Part shown: positions 27,829 through 37,647 of the stretch, in pieces | Position numbering within the stretch: the stretch's first letter is position 1 | How the letters are laid out: every line of letters starts with the position of its first letter | From: Betaproteobacteria bacterium | GTDB lineage: Bacteria; Pseudomonadota; Gammaproteobacteria; Burkholderiales; Rhodocyclaceae | Length of the DNA: 64,000 nt | Direction of reading: 5' to 3' | Assembly: GCA_016234745.1 (NCBI GenBank) | Contig: JACRAR010000074.1 | Coordinates: forward strand, 1 to 64,000 | Notes under the pieces: model-generated | Told to the model about the DNA's origin: nothing | The model's database searches: none | What the model saw: the letters and a program-made list of their open reading frames with translations, nothing else | Translations under genes and position numbers: made by a program

Positions 27829-30786
27829 TCACGCCTGCCGTGCAAACATCTCGAAGTCCTCGATGGGCAGCGGCCGGCTGAAGAAATAGCCCTGATAGGC
27901 ATGGCAGCCTGAACTGGCCAGGAAATCGCGCTGGAGTTCGGTCTCCACGCCCTCGGCAATGACGCCGAGACCGAGACTCTGTGCCAGCGCCACGACGGTC
28001 CTGGCGATCGCAGCATCATTGGGGTCGCTCAGCACATCGCGCACAAACGATTGGTCGATCTTGAGTTGATCGAGCGGCAAACGCTTCAGGTAAGACAGCG
28101 AAGAGTAGCCGGTGCCAAAATCGTCCAGCGCGAAACCCACGCCCTTTGCCTTCAAAGCGAACATTTTTTCGATGATGTCCTCGACGTTATGCACCAGCAG
28201 ACTTTCGGTGAGCTCCAGTTTTAGCCGCTGCGGATTGGCGCCGGTACTGTTGAGCACCGCCAGCACCTGGTCGACGAAGTCAGGTTGGCGGAATTGATGC
28301 GCACTGACATTCACGGCCACCGTCAGCTCGGCCATTTCGGGCTGACGGGTCCACACCGCCAATTGGCGGCAAGCGGTCTCCAGAACCCAGCGGCCCAGCG
28401 CCAGGATCAGGCCGGTCTCTTCAGCCAAGGGAATGAAGTTTGCCGGCGACACCACGCCGCGCTGCGGATGCTGCCAGCGCACCAGGACTTCAGCGCCCGA
28501 CAGCCGACCTCCCGCCACCTGCGCCTGGTAATGCAGCAGGAATTGTTTCTGTTCAATCGCCTGGCGCAGATCTTCCTCCAGCGAAACTCGCTCTTTGACC
28601 GCAGATTCCATCTTCGGATCAAAAAACCGCACGGTATTGCGCCCGGCTTCCTTGGATTTGTACATCGCCAGGTCGGCCTGCTTCATCAGATCGTCGACGC
28701 TTGTGCCATCACCCTTGAACAGGGTGACGCCGATGCTGGCCGTGCTGTAGTGCGCCAAGTTGCCCAGGTAGTAACTCCGGTTGAGCGTGTCAATAATTTT
28801 TTCCGCAACATATTCAATGTCCGTTGCGGCAGCCTCCTGGTCTACGCTCAGACCGGCAAGCACCACCACGAATTCATCGCCACCCAGGCGCGCCACAGTG
28901 TCGCCTTCGCGAACGCAGCTCTTGAGACGCTGGGCGACCTGTTTCAGCAGCAGATCGCCGATATCATGGCCCTGGGTATCATTGATGGTCTTGAAATTAT
29001 CCAGATCGATGAACAACAGCGCACCATAGCTGCTGCTGCGCGCACTGGAAACCATGGTCTGCTTCAGGCGATCCAGCAGCAGGGTCCGGTTGGGCAAGTT
29101 GGTGAGCTGGTCGTAGAAGGCCAGGTCATTGATCTTTTCTTCGGCCAGCTTGCGTTCGGTAATGTCGAAATGGGTGCCCACATAATGGGTGACGACGCCG
29201 TCCTCTCCCTTCACGGATGAAATGGCGAGCCATTTCGGGTACACCTCGCCATTCTTGCGCCGGTCCCAGACTTCGCCCTGCCAGAAGCCGGTGCGCTGGA
29301 TGGTTTCCCACATGGCGCGATAAAAGCTTTGATCGTGACGTCCCGACTGGAGCATGCGCGGCGTCCTGCCCACCACTTCTTCAGCCGCATATCCGGTGAT
29401 TTCGGTGAAGGCACGATTGACCCGCAGGATCACGCGCTGCGCGTCAGTGACCATCATGCCCTCTTGCGAATCGAAAACCGTAGCGGCGATGCGCAACTCC
29501 GCATCGGCCAGCTTTTGCGCGGTGATGTCCTGAACCGTTCCCACCGAGCGGAACGGTTTGCCTGTGGCGTCGAAGTCTGACTCGCCACGTTCCTGCACCC
29601 ACTTGATGCGCCCATCCGCCAGCAGCAGGCGATGGGTAATCTGGTACGGCTCCCGGTTCGCGAGGGAATCGGTGTAAGCCTGGTTCACCGCATCTCTATC
29701 CTCCGGGTGAACGGCGTTGAGGAATGCTTCGTAGGTTGCGCCAAAACGGTCTGGATCGATCTCGAACAAACGGAAGATCTCATCGCTCCAGATCAACTGG
29801 CCGCTGACCAGATTCAGTTCCCAACTGCCAATCCTGGCCAGGCGTTGCGCCTCGTTCAGGCGCTCTGCGCCGGTGCGCAATGCAGTTTCAGCCTGCTGGC
29901 TTTCGCGCCGGATGACTTTCAACCGGGCCTGCATGTCGGCCAGGCCCGCCAGGACACTTTCTGCCATGTTCGGTGCGACGTGTATTTCGCCGGAAAGGTC
30001 GCCCCTTCCAATTTTGCGGATGTGCGAGTGAACCTCTTCTGCCGGCGCGCCAAGGATTGCGCGCAGGTTGGTGTACGTCCGCCAAAGCATGAACAGCGCC
30101 GCCAGGACGAAGAGAATGAATACTATGCGGAACCTTGTTGCCGTACTCTCCGCATCCCGAACTTGTTCGGCAGTCCGCCTGTCCATCAACTCGAACGACT
30201 GGTTGATCGGTCGCATGATCGCCGCCTTGGCGCGGTGATAGTCTGCATCATGCATCAATTGCAATGCCTTGGCCCGTTTGGCCGGGACGCCCGGACCGAC
30301 GCCCTCGGCCAGTCTCATGGCCTCGAGCTCGATGGAAGACAAACTATCGGAATTGGCCTTGGCTGCTGCCAATTTGTCCAGTTCCTCTGCGGAAAATCCG
30401 GCCTGCCGCATTTGCTCCAACAGGGCGATTGCCTGGCTACTGCCGGCCTGGCCCGCTTGCCCGTCCGCCAGTACCAGATCCCAGTAGACGTGTGTGTATT
30501 CATGCGGCTGCGGCTTCCTGCCGTCGCGGATAGCGAGTATGTCCTGGTAATACTGCTTGTAGCGGGTATCGCCGGTCACCACGTAGGCCCTGGCCATTCG
30601 GGTCAGCTCGTCCGACGACTGGCGCAATTGATCCGACAGCACAAAGGAGATCTGGCGCATGTCATTGGCGCGATCAATCTGCTTTTCGGATTTCACGTAA
30701 GCGCCAAAGGCGATTGCCATGGCGATCGTCATGGCAACGGTCAACCAGATATCCCGGGAATAAGTGCGGCTTGCCTTAAAGAACAT
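27829..30786 (-). CDS. Membrane PAS-PAS-GGDEF-EAL c-di-GMP protein
   Basis: A 985-residue bifunctional-type c-di-GMP protein. ATG 30786 is preferred because the longer frame overlaps the hemerythrin gene. It has a TM helix at about 12-30, a periplasmic helical domain of about 200 residues, a second TM (RIVFILFVLAALFMLW), a HAMP-like linker, two PAS/PAC domains (SWELNLVSGQLIWSDEIFRL; SQEGMMVTDAQRVILRVNRA), GGDEF with RLGGDEFVVVL, and EAL. The EAL signature reads EVLVRW, a tolerated variant, and DDFGTGYSSLSYLKRLP, LKLELTES and IAEGVE are present, so both activities are plausible. It is 47 bp downstream of bacteriohemerythrin. Confidence 0.93.
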   Translation of the reverse strand: MFFKASRTYSRDIWLTVAMTIAMAIAFGAYVKSEKQIDRANDMRQISFVLSDQLRQSSDELTRMARAYVVTGDTRYKQYYQDILAIRDGRKPQPHEYTHVYWDLVLADGQAGQAGSSQAIALLEQMRQAGFSAEELDKLAAAKANSDSLSSIELEAMRLAEGVGPGVPAKRAKALQLMHDADYHRAKAAIMRPINQSFELMDRRTAEQVRDAESTATRFRIVFILFVLAALFMLWRTYTNLRAILGAPAEEVHSHIRKIGRGDLSGEIHVAPNMAESVLAGLADMQARLKVIRRESQQAETALRTGAERLNEAQRLARIGSWELNLVSGQLIWSDEIFRLFEIDPDRFGATYEAFLNAVHPEDRDAVNQAYTDSLANREPYQITHRLLLADGRIKWVQERGESDFDATGKPFRSVGTVQDITAQKLADAELRIAATVFDSQEGMMVTDAQRVILRVNRAFTEITGYAAEEVVGRTPRMLQSGRHDQSFYRAMWETIQRTGFWQGEVWDRRKNGEVYPKWLAISSVKGEDGVVTHYVGTHFDITERKLAEEKINDLAFYDQLTNLPNRTLLLDRLKQTMVSSARSSSYGALLFIDLDNFKTINDTQGHDIGDLLLKQVAQRLKSCVREGDTVARLGGDEFVVVLAGLSVDQEAAATDIEYVAEKIIDTLNRSYYLGNLAHYSTASIGVTLFKGDGTSVDDLMKQADLAMYKSKEAGRNTVRFFDPKMESAVKERVSLEEDLRQAIEQKQFLLHYQAQVAGGRLSGAEVLVRWQHPQRGVVSPANFIPLAEETGLILALGRWVLETACRQLAVWTRQPEMAELTVAVNVSAHQFRQPDFVDQVLAVLNSTGANPQRLKLELTESLLVHNVEDIIEKMFALKAKGVGFALDDFGTGYSSLSYLKRLPLDQLKIDQSFVRDVLSDPNDAAIARTVVALAQSLGLGVIAEGVETELQRDFLASSGCHAYQGYFFSRPLPIEDFEMFARQA

Positions 30787-30833
30787 CTTCTTTTTCGCGA
30801 TGCCTTGAGATGACGGGAAAACTCCGGTGCTGT

Positions 30834-31253
30834 TCAGGTTCTGGGGGGCTTGCCCAGAATGAAGCGGGCGTACTTGTCGTCTTCCTGAATGATGTGTTCC
30901 ATGAGCCAAACGGTGATGAAGAGATTGAGCTTGAGCGGCGTGACCTTGGTCTTGTGCGCATTAATCTCGTCAAGCAATTTGATCACCGCCGCCTCCAGTT
31001 CCTGATGACGCTGCTTGTGGGCTGCAAGACCGGGGTACTTGTATTCGGCCAGCAACTTTTCTTCGCTGACGAAATGCGTGCACGTGTAGGCAAGCAGTTG
31101 TTCCAGCGCCAGTTTGGCGGCCTCAACGCCAATACGGTCGAGCAGATGTCCGGCGCCAGCCGAGCGAAATTCTTCGATCAGCTGGATCCATTTGGCATGC
31201 TGGGCATCCATTGTGTCTATGCCGATGCTGTACTTTGGGTCGATGATGGTCAT
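30834..31253 (-). CDS. Bacteriohemerythrin
   Basis: A 139-residue single-domain hemerythrin, an oxygen-binding di-iron protein. The ligand pattern is present: DTMDAQHAKW (His19), CTHFVSEEKLLAEYKYPG (H-x3-E), HKQRHQEL (H-x3-H) and WLMEHIIQEDDKYA (H-x4-D). ATG 31253 matches the family start IDPKYSIGIDTMDAQH. It sits just upstream of the PAS-GGDEF-EAL gene on the same strand, which suggests that oxygen supply or sensing is tied to c-di-GMP output (inference). Confidence 0.93.
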   Translation of the reverse strand: MTIIDPKYSIGIDTMDAQHAKWIQLIEEFRSAGAGHLLDRIGVEAAKLALEQLLAYTCTHFVSEEKLLAEYKYPGLAAHKQRHQELEAAVIKLLDEINAHKTKVTPLKLNLFITVWLMEHIIQEDDKYARFILGKPPRT

Positions 31254-31337
31254 GACGGATTGTGAAATAGTTGATAGTTCGAGGAACAGTTTAGCGCGAA
31301 GCTGTGCGGAATCGGATCGGCGCCTGCCCGGCACACG

Positions 31338-31364
31338 AAAAAAGGGCGCCCGACCAGGGCGCCC
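31338..31364 (-). terminator. Intrinsic terminator of the glnK-amtB operon
   Basis: Two GGGCGCCC arms (31344-31351 and 31357-31364) with a 5-nt loop are followed on the minus strand by six T residues (31343-31338). It lies 23 bp past the amtB stop and is a textbook rho-independent terminator. Confidence 0.88.
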
Positions 31365-31386
31365 AAAATTACTACAGGGAGGAAAC

Positions 31387-32880
31387 TCAGGAGTAGTGGT
31401 AGGCCGACTCGCCGTGCGAGGTGATGTCCAGACCCTCGCGTTCTTCGTCTTCGGGCACGCGCAAACCGATCACGATATCCACCAGCTTGTAGCAAACCAG
31501 GGCGGCGATACCTGACCAGACCACGGCCGTGCCGACTGCCCAGAGCTGACTGATGACTTGTGCATTCATGTCGTAATCGCCGACCTTGTTGGCCACGTAG
31601 TCATAGACGCCGGTGCCGCCCAGGCTGGGTGCGGCAAACACGCCCGTCAGAATCGAACCGAGGATGCCGCCGACGCCATGCACGCCGAATACGTCAAGCG
31701 AGTCGTCCGCGCCGAGCAGGCGCTTGAGTCCATTCACGCCCCACAGGCAGACGATCCCTGCCAGCAAGCCGATGACCAGGGCGCCGACGACGCCGACAAA
31801 GCCGCATGCCGGGGTGATCGCGACCAGACCGGCGACGGCGCCGGAAGCCGCACCGAGCATCGAGGGCTTGCCCTTGACCAGCCATTCCGCGCTCATCCAG
31901 GAGAGCGTCGCCGCCGCCGTTGCCAGCCAGGTATTGACGAAGGCCAGCGTGGCGCCGCCGTTGGCTTCGAGAGCCGAACCGGCATTGAAGCCGAACCAGC
32001 CGAACCACAGCAGCGAAGCGCCGATCATGGTCATGGTCAGGCTGTGCGGCGCCATCGAATCCCTGCCGTAACCGACGCGCTTGCCGAGCAGGAAAGCGCC
32101 GACGATGCCGGCCATGGCGGCGTCGATATGCACCACCGTGCCGCCGGCGAAGTCGAGCGCGCCTTTCTGGAACAGCCAGCCCGCCGTCGCTCCCAGCTTT
32201 TCCGCGGCAGCAGCGTCGACATAGCCGTCGGGACCGGCCCAATACCACACCATGTGCGCGATCGGCAGGTAACTGACGGTGAACCACAGCACCGAGAACA
32301 GCAGCACCGCCGAGAACTTGATGCGTTCGGCGAAAGAGCCGATCACCAGCGCCACGGTGATGGCAGCGAAGGCGCCCTGGAAGGCGACATAGATCAGTTC
32401 GGGTATGACCACGCCCTTGCTGAAGGTAGCCGCGGCCGAATCCGGCGTGATGCCCTTGAGGAACAGCTTGTCGAGGCTGCCGAAGAAGGCGTTGCCTTCA
32501 GTGAAGGCGATGCTGTAGCCATACACGGCCCAGAGCACGCTGATCAGCGAGAAAATCACGAACACCTGCATCAGCACCGAAAGCATGTTCTTGCTGCGCA
32601 CCAGGCCGCCATAAAACAAGGCCAGGCCGGGGATCGACATCAGGATGACGAAGGCGGTGGCGACGATCATCCAGGAGGTGTCGCCCTTGTTGGGCACAGG
32701 GGCAGGTGCCGCCGCCGGAGCAGCCGCGGGTGCCGCTGCGGCGGCCGGTGCAGCGGGTGCCGCGACTGCGGGCGCGGCTGCGGGCGCCGCAGCTTCGGCC
32801 GGCTTGTCTTCGGCATTGACGATGTTGCCGAAACCAACGGCCGCAACCGTCAGAAGAATTGCTATGAGTTTCTTCATCAT
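31387..32880 (-). CDS. amtB: Ammonium transporter
   Basis: Trimeric inner-membrane ammonium channel of 497 residues. The start MMKKLIAILL at 32880 has an AAGGGG ribosome site and begins a signal peptide ending NIVNA, as in E. coli AmtB. An Ala/Pro-rich segment (about 24-62) precedes the first membrane helix, which is longer than usual. The pore histidines are in GGTVVHIDAAMAG and DVFGVHGVGG, and a gate Phe in VAFQGAFAAIT. Eleven membrane helices are expected. The 3' end encodes a cytoplasmic tail ending HGESAYHYS. It follows glnK by 7 bp; GlnK blocks the channel when nitrogen is plentiful. Confidence 0.97.
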   Translation of the reverse strand: MMKKLIAILLTVAAVGFGNIVNAEDKPAEAAAPAAAPAVAAPAAPAAAAAPAAAPAAAPAPVPNKGDTSWMIVATAFVILMSIPGLALFYGGLVRSKNMLSVLMQVFVIFSLISVLWAVYGYSIAFTEGNAFFGSLDKLFLKGITPDSAAATFSKGVVIPELIYVAFQGAFAAITVALVIGSFAERIKFSAVLLFSVLWFTVSYLPIAHMVWYWAGPDGYVDAAAAEKLGATAGWLFQKGALDFAGGTVVHIDAAMAGIVGAFLLGKRVGYGRDSMAPHSLTMTMIGASLLWFGWFGFNAGSALEANGGATLAFVNTWLATAAATLSWMSAEWLVKGKPSMLGAASGAVAGLVAITPACGFVGVVGALVIGLLAGIVCLWGVNGLKRLLGADDSLDVFGVHGVGGILGSILTGVFAAPSLGGTGVYDYVANKVGDYDMNAQVISQLWAVGTAVVWSGIAALVCYKLVDIVIGLRVPEDEEREGLDITSHGESAYHYS

Positions 32881-32887
32881 GTTCCCC

Positions 32888-34034
<1,147 letters not shown>

Positions 34035-34072
34035 GGCAATTCTCCAAAGGGTGAGGAACACGATGCTGCTAG

Positions 34073-34088
34073 TGCACAATCTGTGCCA
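34073..34088 (-). promoter_or_regulatory. Sigma-54 (-24/-12) promoter of porin-glnK-amtB
   Basis: On the minus strand the sequence reads TGGCACAGATTGTGCA. The GG and GC pairs are exactly 10 nt apart, as RpoN requires, and only two bases differ from TGGCACG-N4-TTGCA. It lies 38 bp before the porin ATG, placing the transcript start near 34063. Confidence 0.75.
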
Positions 34089-34150
34089 AAGCAATAAACC
34101 AATACAAATCAATGAATAAGAAATCAAGGTGAAATCAACCCCGGTGCCGT

Positions 34151-34198
34151 TGCACCGAGATGTGGCAGCCTACAGCCAACTTGCACCAAAGCGATGCG
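34151..34198 (-). promoter_or_regulatory. Two NtrC-like enhancer sites
   Basis: Two TGCACC half-sites begin at 34151 and 34182. Each is followed after 5 bp by an imperfect second half (GTGGCA and GATGCG; 4 of 6 match GGTGCA). Their centres are 31 bp apart and lie near -96 and -127 from the predicted sigma-54 start, close to the enhancer layout at glnA promoters. They lie between the operon and ubiK. Confidence 0.5.
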
Positions 34199-34269
34199 CA
34201 GGCGCGGAGGGGCGCAGAGCGGCCCTAAATCGCTGTGCTAAACTTTCCTCACCGTTCGAGGAAACAGCC

Positions 34270-34521
34270 ATGCTCAATCCGAATTTGTTCGATGACATTT
34301 CCAGCCGCCTGTCGCAATTGGCCGCCGCCAGCCCGGCTCGGGACATCGAGAAAAACGCGCGCGCACTACTGACCAGCGCCTTTGCCCGCCTCGATCTGGT
34401 GACCCGCGAAGAATTCGATATCCAGGCCAAGGTGCTGGCGCGCACCCGCGAGAAACTTGCCGCACTGGAAGCCCGCGTCGTCGCGCTGGAAGCAAGGACA
34501 AATCAGCAGCCCACGCCCTGA
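34270..34521 (+). CDS. ubiK: Ubiquinone biosynthesis accessory factor UbiK
   Basis: An 83-residue helical protein starting MLNPNLFDDISSRLSQL with a GAGGAAA ribosome site. It has the BMFP/YqiC family layout: an amphipathic N-terminal part, then VTREEFDIQAKVLARTREKLAALEARVVALE, a coiled coil that trimerises. UbiK helps the Ubi complex in aerobic ubiquinone synthesis and binds lipid. In many betaproteobacteria ubiK lies between glnK/amtB and comM (yifB), as it does here. Confidence 0.92.
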   Translation: MLNPNLFDDISSRLSQLAAASPARDIEKNARALLTSAFARLDLVTREEFDIQAKVLARTREKLAALEARVVALEARTNQQPTP

Positions 34522-34564
34522 TCGTTTGGACGGTCCACGCCTGCGGGCGTGTCTTGGAGATCTC

Positions 34565-35152
34565 ATGGAACAGGCCTATACCCGCACCGCGGTGTTACTG
34601 CACTGGCTGAGTGCGCTGGCGATCTTCTGCGCATTCCCGCTCGGCGTGTACATGCACGAACTGCAGCTCAGCCCGCGCAAGCTGCAGCTCTATTCGTACC
34701 ACAAGTGGATTGGCATCACGGTGCTGCTGCTGCTGGCAATCCGGCTGCTCTGGCGCTTGCGCCACCGTCCGCCGCCCTTGCTCCCCGGCATGCCGCGCTG
34801 GCAGGAGCTCGCCGCGCAGGGCATGCACTACCTGCTCTACTTGCTGCTGCTGGCCGTGCCCCTGACCGGCTGGCTCATGAGTTCGGCGATGGGCTTCCCG
34901 GTCGTGTGGCTCGGCGTGATCCCCCTGCCCGACCTGGTCGGCAAGGACAAGCTGCTCGGCGACACGTTCAAGGAAATTCACGAGACGCTCAATTACACCT
35001 TGCTTGTCCTGGTCCTGATCCACATCGCAGCGGCGATCAAGCATCACCTGATCGAATGCGACGACACACTGCGACGCATGTTGCCTTTCCTCAAACCACG
35101 TCTCCGTGCGGGCGCGAAAACCAACGTATCCAGGCAAAGCGCCTCGCGGTAA
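34565..35152 (+). CDS. Cytochrome b561
   Basis: A 195-residue inner-membrane di-heme cytochrome b561 of the bacterial (CybB-like) type, moving electrons between quinol and periplasmic partners. Four membrane helices carry the heme-ligand histidines: LLHWLSAL in helix 1, YHKWIGITVL in helix 2, GMHYLLYLL in helix 3 and LIHIAAAIKHH in helix 4. PLTGWLMSS is a recognisable family segment. It lies 43 bp after ubiK on the same strand. The C-terminal 25 residues are polar and basic. Confidence 0.93.
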   Translation: MEQAYTRTAVLLHWLSALAIFCAFPLGVYMHELQLSPRKLQLYSYHKWIGITVLLLLAIRLLWRLRHRPPPLLPGMPRWQELAAQGMHYLLYLLLLAVPLTGWLMSSAMGFPVVWLGVIPLPDLVGKDKLLGDTFKEIHETLNYTLLVLVLIHIAAAIKHHLIECDDTLRRMLPFLKPRLRAGAKTNVSRQSASR

Positions 35153-35232
35153 AGCAGGGCGGCAGGGCAACGGCCCAGGTTATTTGTGGAACCTTTTCCG
35201 CCGCCGTTCGTTTCTTGCATGAGGTAAGCAGT

Positions 35233-35787
35233 GTGCTGGCACCTGAAGGAACTGACGAAGACTGGATAAGACGCGCACAGACAGGCGATCGGACCGCATT
35301 TCCCGAACTGGTCAGGCGACATCAGACGGCAATCTACCGCTTTCTGTTGCGCATGCTCGGATCGCACGAAGACGCGCTGGAACTGAGCCAGGACACCTTC
35401 ATCAAGGCCTGGCAGGCGCTGCCGCAGTGGCAACCCGAAGCGCAGTTCCGCACTTGGCTGTTCCGCATTGCCAGCAACACGGCACTCGATGCCCTGCGGC
35501 GGCGCAAGCTGGTCGAATTCGTGCCGCTGGAAGAATCGTTCGACGCGCCGGATTCCGGTCCGGATCCGGAGCGCCAGGCGCAAGCCACGCAGGAAGTTCG
35601 GCAGTTGGCAGCAAGCCTGCAAAAACTGGCGCCGGAACACCGGCAGGTACTACTGTTGCGCGAGGTGGAAGAAATGTCCTACGAAGAGATCGGGCACGTG
35701 CTGGCCTTGAGCGAGGGCACGGTGAAGTCGCGGCTGGCGCGGGCGCGTGCCGCCCTGATCGAGATTCACGCAAGGAGACGGCCATGA
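35233..35787 (+). CDS. ECF RNA polymerase sigma factor (RpoE-like)
   Basis: A 184-residue extracytoplasmic-function sigma factor. A GTG at 35233 with GAGGT seven bases upstream is the best start, because no ATG fits. Region 2 reads YRFLLRMLGSHEDALELSQDTFIKAWQALPQW then FRTWLFRIASNTALDALRRRK. Region 4 reads LREVEEMSYEEIGHVLALSEGTVKSRLARARAAL, the -35-binding helix-turn-helix. Its stop overlaps the start of the anti-sigma gene (ATGA), the normal arrangement for ECF pairs. The target regulon is unknown, but the neighbours suggest envelope or metal stress. Confidence 0.93.
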   Translation: MLAPEGTDEDWIRRAQTGDRTAFPELVRRHQTAIYRFLLRMLGSHEDALELSQDTFIKAWQALPQWQPEAQFRTWLFRIASNTALDALRRRKLVEFVPLEESFDAPDSGPDPERQAQATQEVRQLAASLQKLAPEHRQVLLLREVEEMSYEEIGHVLALSEGTVKSRLARARAALIEIHARRRP

Positions 35788-36257
35788 ATCCTGCGGAAGA
35801 ATGCCCAAGAACCGAGGCGCTCTCGGCCTGGGTTGACAATGAACTGGGTGAAGCAGTGCGCGCCGAGCTGGCGGCGCATGTCGCAGGCTGCGCGATCTGC
35901 GCACCGGTGCTGGCCGAGTTCAGGCAATTGCATGGCGCTTTTGCCGCCTTGCCCGAGCTTGCGCCCGACGTCGACATCGCCCCGCTGGTGGATCGCCGCA
36001 TCGCCGCGGCCGCCGCGCAGCCCCAGACACCGCCACGGCCGCCGCCGCAGCGCATGCGCTGGTGGCAAGCCGTGCCGTTGGCACTCGGCGGCGTGCTTTC
36101 GCTCTCGCTGGGCGCCTATCTTGGCAGCATGCTGATGCTTGGCTCCCAGGCCACGGCACAACCGGCGATGCGACAGATGGCCGCTTTCACCGCGATTCCT
36201 CCGGGCGCCTTGGCCTTGTGCCCGACCCGGCAAACCTGCAATCCGCTGGAGCGCTGA
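35784..36257 (+). CDS. Anti-sigma factor with zinc-finger (ZAS) domain
   Basis: A 157-residue single-pass membrane protein. The N-terminal domain has the anti-sigma Zn motif H-x3-C-x2-C in AAHVAGCAICAPV (about 33-45), preceded by LSAWVDNELG. A Pro-rich linker leads to one membrane helix (AVPLALGGVLSLSLGAYLG), then a short periplasmic part with two Cys (ALCPTRQTC) that might form a redox-sensitive disulfide. It is translationally coupled to the sigma gene by ATGA overlap and followed after 1 bp by the metal-sensor gene. Confidence 0.88.
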   Translation: MNPAEECPRTEALSAWVDNELGEAVRAELAAHVAGCAICAPVLAEFRQLHGAFAALPELAPDVDIAPLVDRRIAAAAAQPQTPPRPPPQRMRWWQAVPLALGGVLSLSLGAYLGSMLMLGSQATAQPAMRQMAAFTAIPPGALALCPTRQTCNPLER

Positions 36258-36258
36258 C

Positions 36259-36720
36259 ATGAAACGTTACTGGGTTTATCTGCTGCTTGCGTTGTCGCTG
36301 CTTGTCAATCTGGGCGTGCTGGCTGGCGCCTGGTTCCAGGTCTGGCGCGCTGAGGGCACGACCGAACTGGCCTTTTTCGGGATGGGGCACGATCGCGTGC
36401 CGGACTACCTGAAGCTTGATCGCTCGCAGCGCGAACACTGGCACGCCACGGAAAGGGATTTCGTGGCATCGCTGAATGACGCCGGCCACAAGATCCAGGC
36501 TCATCGCGAACGCCTGGTGCATGCGATTTTTTCCGCGCAACCGGACGCATCCGTTATCGAACGCGAACGCGCAGCGATCTTCGCGCTGCAGGAAGCACAG
36601 CAACGCAACATCATCGCGCAACTTCTGAAGGAGCGCGAGATGCTGAATGCGCAGCAGCAGGCAGCCCTCGCCGACCTGCTCCTCAAACAGAATCCGTACC
36701 ATAGCGCGGGCGCCCGGTAG
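36259..36720 (+). CDS. Periplasmic heavy-metal sensor-like protein
   Basis: A 153-residue protein with an N-terminal membrane anchor (YWVYLLLALSLLVNLGVLAGAWF) and a helical periplasmic domain of the CnrX/Spy-like heavy-metal-resistance superfamily (PF13801). That domain contains DYLKLDRSQREHWHATERDF and a long helix of Arg, Glu and Gln. His residues at about 52 and 54 (HWHATE) could bind metal, but the full CnrX ligand set is not evident. It is the third gene of the sigma/anti-sigma operon, as CnrX is in cnrYXH systems. Confidence 0.82.
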   Translation: MKRYWVYLLLALSLLVNLGVLAGAWFQVWRAEGTTELAFFGMGHDRVPDYLKLDRSQREHWHATERDFVASLNDAGHKIQAHRERLVHAIFSAQPDASVIERERAAIFALQEAQQRNIIAQLLKEREMLNAQQQAALADLLLKQNPYHSAGAR

Positions 36721-36886
36721 GCGGACGCAGCGCGGATCGAAAAATCCGGGAACAAATCCTCAACAGCTTCGTTTATCCGTGCAAGGTCCGCTCAAATCGG
36801 ACCGAACCGGGTGCCCCGCTCATCGCTGGTTGCGGCACATCATGGATCAAACGAACTTGGTTATTTCTATTGGAGGGTTGCTTAGC

Positions 36887-37513
36887 ATGAAACTTAAACC
36901 ACTCGCCGCCAAAGCCGTGGCCCTGACGGCCATGTCGACGGCACTGCTATTCGGTGCAGCCCCTGCATCCGCTCATTGCGACGGTCTCGACGGGCCGGTG
37001 ATCAAGGCGGCACGGCAGGCGCTGGAAAGCGGAAACGTGAATCGCGTCCTGATCTGGGTACAGCAAGCCGACGAGGCGCAGATCAAGGACGCATTCCGCA
37101 AGACGCTCGATGTCAGGAAATTGAATCCTTCCGCCAGGGATCTGGCTGACAATTACTTCTTCGAAACCCTGGTACGCACGCATCGTGCCGGAGAAGGCGC
37201 GCCGTACACCGGACTGAAGCCTGCGGGTCGCGATCTTGGCCCGGCGGTGCCGGCGGGCGACAAGGCGCTGGAAACCGGGTCCGTTGAGCCCTTGGCGAAG
37301 TTGCTCACGCAGGCGGTGCACAAAAACGTCGGCGGGCAGTTCAAGCACGCCGTTGCGAAGAAAAATTTCAAGGCCGACGACGTTGCGGCCGGACAGGAAT
37401 ATGTGAAGGCCTATGTCGAGTACATTCATTCGGTCGAGCGGATCTACGAAGCGGCAGCCAGCCCGGCTCACGGTCATCTTGCGGAAACCGCCGCAGCCGA
37501 ACACAGACATTAA
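36887..37513 (+). CDS. Secreted DUF6448-like protein
   Basis: A 208-residue exported protein. It starts at 36887 with a TGGAGGG ribosome site and has a signal peptide ending GAAPASA, cut before HCDGLDGPVIKAARQALESG, the recognisable opening of the DUF6448 family. The rest is helical with a conserved block ADNYFFETLVRTHRAGEGAPYTGLKP and a His-rich end (AHGHLAETAAAEHRH). His residues near both termini suggest metal binding (inference). It follows the metal-sensor operon by 166 bp, so it may be part of the same stress response. Confidence 0.78.
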   Translation: MKLKPLAAKAVALTAMSTALLFGAAPASAHCDGLDGPVIKAARQALESGNVNRVLIWVQQADEAQIKDAFRKTLDVRKLNPSARDLADNYFFETLVRTHRAGEGAPYTGLKPAGRDLGPAVPAGDKALETGSVEPLAKLLTQAVHKNVGGQFKHAVAKKNFKADDVAAGQEYVKAYVEYIHSVERIYEAAASPAHGHLAETAAAEHRH

Positions 37514-37594
37514 CGCCATGACAGGCTGAATGCGCGCCGCAATGGCGGCGGCATGCAGCCGGCGGACTCCAAGCATGGCGGGACAGATCCGGCG

Positions 37595-37630
37595 ATGAAT
37601 GCGGTGACAGAATATAATCGCCGCATTCAT
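37595..37630 (+). promoter_or_regulatory. comM promoter inside an inverted repeat
   Basis: ATGAATGCGG (37595-37604) and CCGCATTCAT (37621-37630) are perfect 10-bp arms around a 16-nt loop that holds a consensus -10 box, TATAAT, at 37613-37618. The -35 region is poor. The ATG of comM is 18 bp beyond. Such a layout could be an operator overlapping the promoter. Confidence 0.5.
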
Positions 37631-37647
37631 TGCTACTCCCATTTGTC

